9,498 nt of DNA from Pseudolabrys sp. GTDB lineage: Bacteria; Pseudomonadota; Alphaproteobacteria; Rhizobiales; Xanthobacteraceae. The number at the start of each line of letters is the position of its first letter. Position 1 is the first letter of the stretch. This document shows, piece after piece, positions 6,627 to 9,498 of the stretch. Location of the stretch: the NCBI GenBank assembly GCA_026125925.1, contig JAHCKF010000110.1:1-9498 (forward strand). The letters are read 5' to 3'. A program made the position numbers and the translations under genes. The notes beneath the pieces were generated by a model, which was given only the letters and a program-made list of their open reading frames with translations, had not been told where the DNA came from and did not search any database.

Positions 6627-6662
6627 TGACGTATAATAGTCGATATGACTATATGTTGTCAA
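6626..6662. promoter_or_regulatory. Face-to-face marR/ABM promoters around a shared MarR operator
   Basis: On the minus strand TTGACA (6662-6657) and TATTAT (6638-6633) are 18 bases apart and face marR. On the plus strand TTGACG (6626-6631) and TATATG (6650-6655) are also 18 apart and face the ABM gene. Between and overlapping both -10 elements is the perfect inverted repeat ATAGTC-GATAT-GACTAT (6636-6652), a size typical for MarR dimers. One bound dimer could shut both promoters. The block is A/T-rich against GC-rich surroundings. Hexamers and palindrome are seen directly; promoter activity and the bound protein are inferred. Confidence 0.82.
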
Positions 6663-6691
6663 ACATCAAAGTGGTCGTCAAGGAGTGCCGG

Positions 6692-7018
6692 ATGCCATCG
6701 CCATCGTCGCCGGTTTACAAGATCGACAAGTTCATCGTTCCCGCCGTAGCGCGCGATGAATTCATGGCGCGCGTCGCCATGATCAGGGACATGTTGCAGG
6801 TGATCCCCGGCTGCCGGCAGAATCTGGTGCTGGAGCAGGTGGCCGGGCCAGGCGCATTCAATGTCGTCACCTTCGTCGAGTGGCAGGATGCCGAAACGCT
6901 GGAAAATGCCAAGGCCACGGTCACGGCGCGCTACAAAGCGATGAATTTCAATCCACAGGAATTCATCGCGAGGCTGGGCGTGACCGCCGACATCGCCAAC
7001 TATGGCGCTTGTGCCTGA
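6692..7018 (+). CDS. Antibiotic biosynthesis monooxygenase (ABM)-domain protein
   Basis: A 108-residue single-domain protein of the dimeric alpha/beta-barrel ABM group (YgiN-like). Segments supporting this are KIDKFIVPAVARDEFMARVAMIRDMLQVIPGCRQNLVLEQV (10-49), FNVVTFVEWQDAETLENAKATV (56-77) and ARYKAMNFNPQEFIARLGV. Such proteins are small oxygenases, quinone-related enzymes or binding proteins; the substrate is not predictable here. Start ATG 6692 has a strong SD, AAGGAG at 6680-6685, 6 bases upstream; in-frame starts further up lie in the promoter. Divergent placement and the shared operator strongly suggest repression by the MarR protein. The predicted leader is about 30 bases. The next gene, ogt, starts 68 bases on and could be read from the same promoter. 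Confidence 0.88.
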   Translation: MPSPSSPVYKIDKFIVPAVARDEFMARVAMIRDMLQVIPGCRQNLVLEQVAGPGAFNVVTFVEWQDAETLENAKATVTARYKAMNFNPQEFIARLGVTADIANYGACA

Positions 7019-7086
7019 AAACTGCGCCTGAGGATGACGCCAGAAAGCGGGTGGCGGATTGATCGCGACAACGCCATGTTAGGCGC

Positions 7087-7662
7087 ATGAGCGAGCAAGC
7101 CTTCACCCTGTTCGACACCGCCATCGGTGCCTGCGGCGTTGCCTGGAACGCGCGCGGCCTGATCGGCGTGCAGTTGCCGGAGCTCGATGCCGCCGCGACG
7201 CGCGCGCGAATGCGCAGACGGTTCCCCGAGGCGATCGAGCGCGTGCCTGACAGTCGCACGCAGCAGGCGATTCAGGGCATCGTCGCGCTGCTCAACGGCG
7301 AAAAGCGCGACCTCTCCGATATCGCTATCGACGACAGCGAAGCGTCGGAGTTCAACGCCCGTGTTTACAAGATCGTGCGGCAGATCCCGCCCGGCGAGAC
7401 GTTGACCTACGGCGAAGTCGCTGAGCGGCTCGGCGACAAGACTCTGGCGCGCGCCGTCGGTCAGGCTATGGGGCAGAACCCGTGCCCGGTCGTCATGCCA
7501 TGCCACCGCGTCATGGCGGCGAGCGATCGCAACGGCGCGAAGACCGGCGGCTTCTCGGCGCCGGGCGGCGTGGTGACGAAGCTGAAGCTCCTGACCATCG
7601 AAGGCGCGCAGCCCGGCGGACCGACTCTGTTCGATGCCCTGCCGCTCGCCGTGCGCCGCTAA
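7087..7662 (+). CDS. ogt: Methylated-DNA-[protein]-cysteine S-methyltransferase (Ogt type)
   Basis: Suicidal DNA repair protein that takes the alkyl group from O6-alkylguanine (and O4-alkylthymine) onto its own cysteine. It is 191 residues: an N-terminal RNase-H-like domain to about 83 and a C-terminal catalytic domain. The active site VVMPCHRV holds acceptor C139 and H140. Other hallmarks are PPGETLTYGEVAERLG (101-116, with Y108), RAVGQAMGQNP (122-132, arginine finger R122) and GGFSAPGGVVTKLKLLTIEG (154-173). No Ada-type N-terminal zinc/HTH domain is fused, so it is the Ogt-like, not the Ada-like form. ATG 7087 is preceded only by a weak TTAGG close to the start. It has a few extra residues (ASDRNGA) between the cysteine loop and GGFS, probably harmless. 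Confidence 0.96.
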   Translation: MSEQAFTLFDTAIGACGVAWNARGLIGVQLPELDAAATRARMRRRFPEAIERVPDSRTQQAIQGIVALLNGEKRDLSDIAIDDSEASEFNARVYKIVRQIPPGETLTYGEVAERLGDKTLARAVGQAMGQNPCPVVMPCHRVMAASDRNGAKTGGFSAPGGVVTKLKLLTIEGAQPGGPTLFDALPLAVRR

Positions 7663-7758
7663 CGCGGCGCGCCGATCTTCACGCCTGTCTGTCGCTAGGA
7701 CCGTGAGCGGCCCGCCTTACCGCCATTCCTCAACAGCCATCGACGGACCCCCCGGATT

Positions 7759-7779
7759 CATGTAAAGGCCCTTCACATG
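7759..7779. promoter_or_regulatory. Imperfect 21-bp palindrome, probable TetR operator
   Basis: Half-sites CATGTAAAGG (7759-7768) and CCTTCACATG (7770-7779) are inverted around one base with 9 of 10 positions matching. It lies 14 bases upstream of the tetR start at 7794, the usual place for an autoregulatory operator. No convincing -35/-10 pair was seen. A six-codon ORF begins in its right half (ATG 7777) and ends with TGA overlapping the regulator's ATG. Confidence 0.6.
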
Positions 7780-7793
7780 AGGGCGACCCGCGC

Positions 7794-8447
7794 ATGAGGT
7801 GGACCAAACACGACCGCGACGGCCCCCCGGGCGGGGGCGGCCCGCGCGGCTATCACCACGGCAATCTGAAAGAGGCGCTGGTCCGCGCCGCGCTGGAACT
7901 CATCGCCGAAAAGGGGCCGGCCGGCTTCACCTTCGCCGATGCCGCGCGCTGGGCCGGCGTGTCGCCGGCGGCGCCGTACCGTCACTTCAAGAGCCGCGAG
8001 GAATTGATCGCCGACGTGGCGCGGCGCGGTTTCGACCTGTTCGCCGATGCGCTGGCAAAGGCCTGGGACGAGGGACGGCCGGACGCGATGGCCGCGCTCA
8101 ACCGTCTCGGTAAGGCCTATCTCGAATTCGCTCGCGACATGCCGGCCTATTACTCGGCGATGTTCGAGGCCGGCGTCGCCCCCGACACCGATCCGCAATT
8201 GCGCAGCGCCGCCGACAACGCCTTCGCGGTGTTGCGTGCGGCGGCGGAGCGGCTGGTCGCAACGCTGCCGGCGGGCGAACGGCCGCCGGCGCTGATGGTG
8301 GCGCTGCACATCTGGTCGATGACCCACGGCATCGCCTCGCTGTTCGGTCGCGGCGATCGCGCAAGGCGCACGCTGCCGATGGCGCCGGATGAACTGCTCG
8401 AGGCCGAGGTGCTGATCTATCTGCGCGGCCTCGGACTGACGCGCTAA
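7794..8447 (+). CDS. TetR/AcrR-family regulator with WHG (TetR_C_33) domain
   Basis: A 217-residue repressor-type protein. After a Gly/Pro-rich, charged leader (1-17), the sequence GYHHGNLKEALVRAALELIAEKG begins helix 1. The HTH is FTFADAARWAGVSPAAPYRHFKSREELIADVA (45-76), with recognition motif SPAAPYRHF. The C-terminal half carries HIWSMTHGIASLFG, the tryptophan-histidine-glycine signature that names the WHG domain. ATG 7794 has GAGGG at 7779-7783, 10 bases upstream; the GYHHGNL start of the conserved part fits any start in this area. It is probably autoregulated through the palindrome 7759-7779. No obvious target gene is adjacent on the same strand: ogt is upstream and the sigma factor gene converges from the right with six bases between stops. 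Confidence 0.93.
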   Translation: MRWTKHDRDGPPGGGGPRGYHHGNLKEALVRAALELIAEKGPAGFTFADAARWAGVSPAAPYRHFKSREELIADVARRGFDLFADALAKAWDEGRPDAMAALNRLGKAYLEFARDMPAYYSAMFEAGVAPDTDPQLRSAADNAFAVLRAAAERLVATLPAGERPPALMVALHIWSMTHGIASLFGRGDRARRTLPMAPDELLEAEVLIYLRGLGLTR

Positions 8448-8453
8448 CTTCCT

Positions 8454-9314
8454 TTACTCATCGAGCAGCTCGATGTCGAAGGTGCCGAGCCGCGCGCGGT
8501 CGGCAATCGCGGTGATGCCGGCGATGCGCTCGCCGGCAAAGCTGATCATGACTACGATGCGCAGATAGCCTCCCAGGAACACGACAAACGCCGGCGCACC
8601 ATCGACGAGGGCGGGCCGTGCGGCGCGGGCGCGTCCGTTGAAGGTGGTCGCCACCGCGTTGGCGCCGCGCAGTTCGCGGATGCCGCCGATAGCGAAAGCG
8701 GCGTCATCGGCACGCATCACCACCTCGGGATCGAGCATCGTCAGCAGCGCCTCGAAGTCGCCATCACGCGAGGCGGCGATGAAAGCGCTGACCATTTCGC
8801 TCTGGCGATCGAGATCGCCCGCAGCGACCTCCGTCACGCCCTGCACGCGGCGGCGCGCGCGGCTGGCGAGCTGACGCGTGGCCTCGGCCGAGCGATTGAC
8901 GATCGGCGCGATGGCGTCGAACGGCAGGTCGAACATATCGTGCAGCACGAAGGCGACGCGCTCGCCCGGCGTCAGCTTGTCGAGCACGATAAGCAGCGCC
9001 ATGCCGACCGAGTCGGCGAGCAGTGCATCGTCCTCGGCGCTGCCGGTCGATGGCTCGGGCACGCCGGGACCGATCGGCTCCTCGCGCCGCGATTTGCGCG
9101 TGCGCAGCATGTCGAGGCAGACGCGGCTGACCACGGTTGTCAGCCAGGCCGGCAGGTTATCGACGCCGCCGCCGCCGGCGCGGCTCAGCCGCAGCCAGGC
9201 TTCCTGCACGGCATCCTCGGCCTCCGCGCTGGAGCCCAGCATGCGATAGGCGACCGCGCGCAGGCGCGGCCGGGCGGCCTCAAAACGTTCGGCGAAAATG
9301 GCGGTTTCGGTCAT
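8454..9314 (-). CDS. ECF41/SigJ-type RNA polymerase sigma factor with SnoaL-like C-terminal domain
   Basis: Extracytoplasmic-function sigma factor of 286 residues. Region 2 is at about 8-75 (RLRAVAYRMLGSSAEAEDAVQEAWLRL; WLTTVVSRVCLDMLRTRKSRRE). Region 4 is at 105-157 (LLIVLDKLTPGERVAFVLHDMFDLPFDAIAPIVNRSAEATRQLASRARRRV). Residues 170-286 form the SnoaL/NTF2-like extension (MVSAFIAASRDGDFEALLTMLDPEVVMRADD) that defines the ECF41 group, which regulates itself in place of a separate anti-sigma factor (family knowledge). The usual linker WLPEP appears as GVPEP at 84-88, and the C-terminal NPDKL motif is replaced by IADRARL at 270-276. The ATG has a weak GGA 9 bases upstream. ECF41 partners (carboxymuconolactone decarboxylase-like, oxidoreductase or epimerase) are not inside the window but may lie just right of it. 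Confidence 0.95.
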   Translation of the reverse strand: MTETAIFAERFEAARPRLRAVAYRMLGSSAEAEDAVQEAWLRLSRAGGGGVDNLPAWLTTVVSRVCLDMLRTRKSRREEPIGPGVPEPSTGSAEDDALLADSVGMALLIVLDKLTPGERVAFVLHDMFDLPFDAIAPIVNRSAEATRQLASRARRRVQGVTEVAAGDLDRQSEMVSAFIAASRDGDFEALLTMLDPEVVMRADDAAFAIGGIRELRGANAVATTFNGRARAARPALVDGAPAFVVFLGGYLRIVVMISFAGERIAGITAIADRARLGTFDIELLDE

Positions 9315-9350
9315 CGGTCACGATCCAGGTGTGTCGGGCCTCAATGCCAT

Positions 9351-9377
9351 GACGTTCGGGCAGCGCCGGACGTGACA
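9351..9377 (-). promoter_or_regulatory. ECF41-like promoter facing the sigma factor gene
   Basis: On the minus strand TGTCACG (9377-9371) and CGTC (9354-9351) are separated by 16 bases. Published ECF41 targets use TGTCACA at -35 and CGTC at -10, so this matches at all but one base. It leaves about 36 bases to the sigma gene ATG, a sensible leader. An A/T-rich palindrome, CAAAATTTTTG (9385-9395), just upstream could act as an UP element. Autoregulation is inferred. Confidence 0.7.
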
Positions 9378-9441
9378 GCGAACGCAAAATTTTTGTCGAA
9401 AGCCGGACCGCCGGGTTCCATCCGAAATTCTTCGCCCCGTC

Positions 9442-9468
9442 CGTCACATCGCGGGCGCGGGTTTCGTC
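9442..9468 (+). promoter_or_regulatory. ECF41-like promoter facing off the right edge
   Basis: CGTCACA (9442-9448), a 16-base spacer and CGTC (9465-9468) repeat the geometry of the opposite-strand motif. The target would be a rightward gene beyond the window. Candidate starts ATG 9469 and ATG 9475 open a frame that stays open to base 9498, but 8-10 codons are too few to identify a product. From family knowledge the expected target is the sigma factor's partner enzyme gene. Confidence 0.65.
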
Positions 9469-9498
9469 ATGGGTATGACAACCCGGCCCGCGTCGCGG

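Noticed and set aside
6660..6662. TTG start giving a 168-residue MarR protein
   Set aside because: It is part of the TTGACA -35 element; translation from there would run through the promoter and operator. ATG 6626 fits the family better.
7663..7758. Small gene or terminator between ogt and tetR
   Set aside because: Only a short GC-rich palindrome (GGCGCGCC) near 7668; no T tract and no supported ORF.
8638..9249. Plus-strand ORFs of 78 and 123 codons opposite the sigma factor gene
   Set aside because: Ser/Arg-rich translations without domains, fully antisense to a confidently identified gene.

Overview
The window looks like chromosomal DNA of a high-GC alphaproteobacterium, probably of the Hyphomicrobiales near Bradyrhizobiaceae or Xanthobacteraceae. 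This is judged from the RuvC/RuvA/RuvB and YbgC protein sequences, the heavy G/C third-position bias (by eye, not counted), and compact hairpin repeats of the kind common in Bradyrhizobium and Rhodopseudomonas genomes. It holds 12 genes. Only the first (mgtE) is visibly cut by the window edge. No tRNA, rRNA, CRISPR array, transposase or phage gene was seen, and no gap exceeds 300 bases.

Left part (1-1506): the C-terminal membrane half of an MgtE magnesium channel converges on a TauE/SafE-type permease. The permease is divergent from the ruv genes across a 63-base gap.

Central part (1507-4827): ruvC, ruvA and a small CDA-fold deaminase overlap by ATGA junctions. A 131-base multi-hairpin repeat follows, then ruvB, a second palindromic repeat, and the thioesterase gene ybgC. 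RuvA, RuvB and RuvC are the Holliday-junction branch-migration and resolution machine. The deaminase closely resembles blasticidin-S deaminases and is an unexpected passenger between ruvA and ruvB. The tolQRAB-pal genes that often follow ybgC are absent here.

Right part (4828-9498): a run of small regulator/effector modules. (i) A DUF1348/SnoaL-like protein lies behind a promoter with a perfect 16-bp operator palindrome, followed by an LmrA/YxaF-type TetR regulator. (ii) A MarR regulator is divergent from an antibiotic-biosynthesis-monooxygenase (ABM)-type protein, with two face-to-face promoters wrapped around one operator. (iii) An Ogt-type O6-alkylguanine-DNA methyltransferase. (iv) A WHG-domain TetR regulator sits behind its own imperfect palindrome. 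(v) An ECF41/SigJ-type sigma factor with a fused SnoaL-like C-terminal domain. Upstream of (v) are two ECF41-like promoter motifs with identical 16-base spacing, one facing the sigma gene and one facing off the right edge.

The general theme is DNA repair plus stress and xenobiotic response. I see no clear candidate for a wholly new multi-gene system. The most notable signals are the ECF41 double promoter, the MarR/ABM control region with a probably leaderless marR, and the deaminase inside the ruv cluster.
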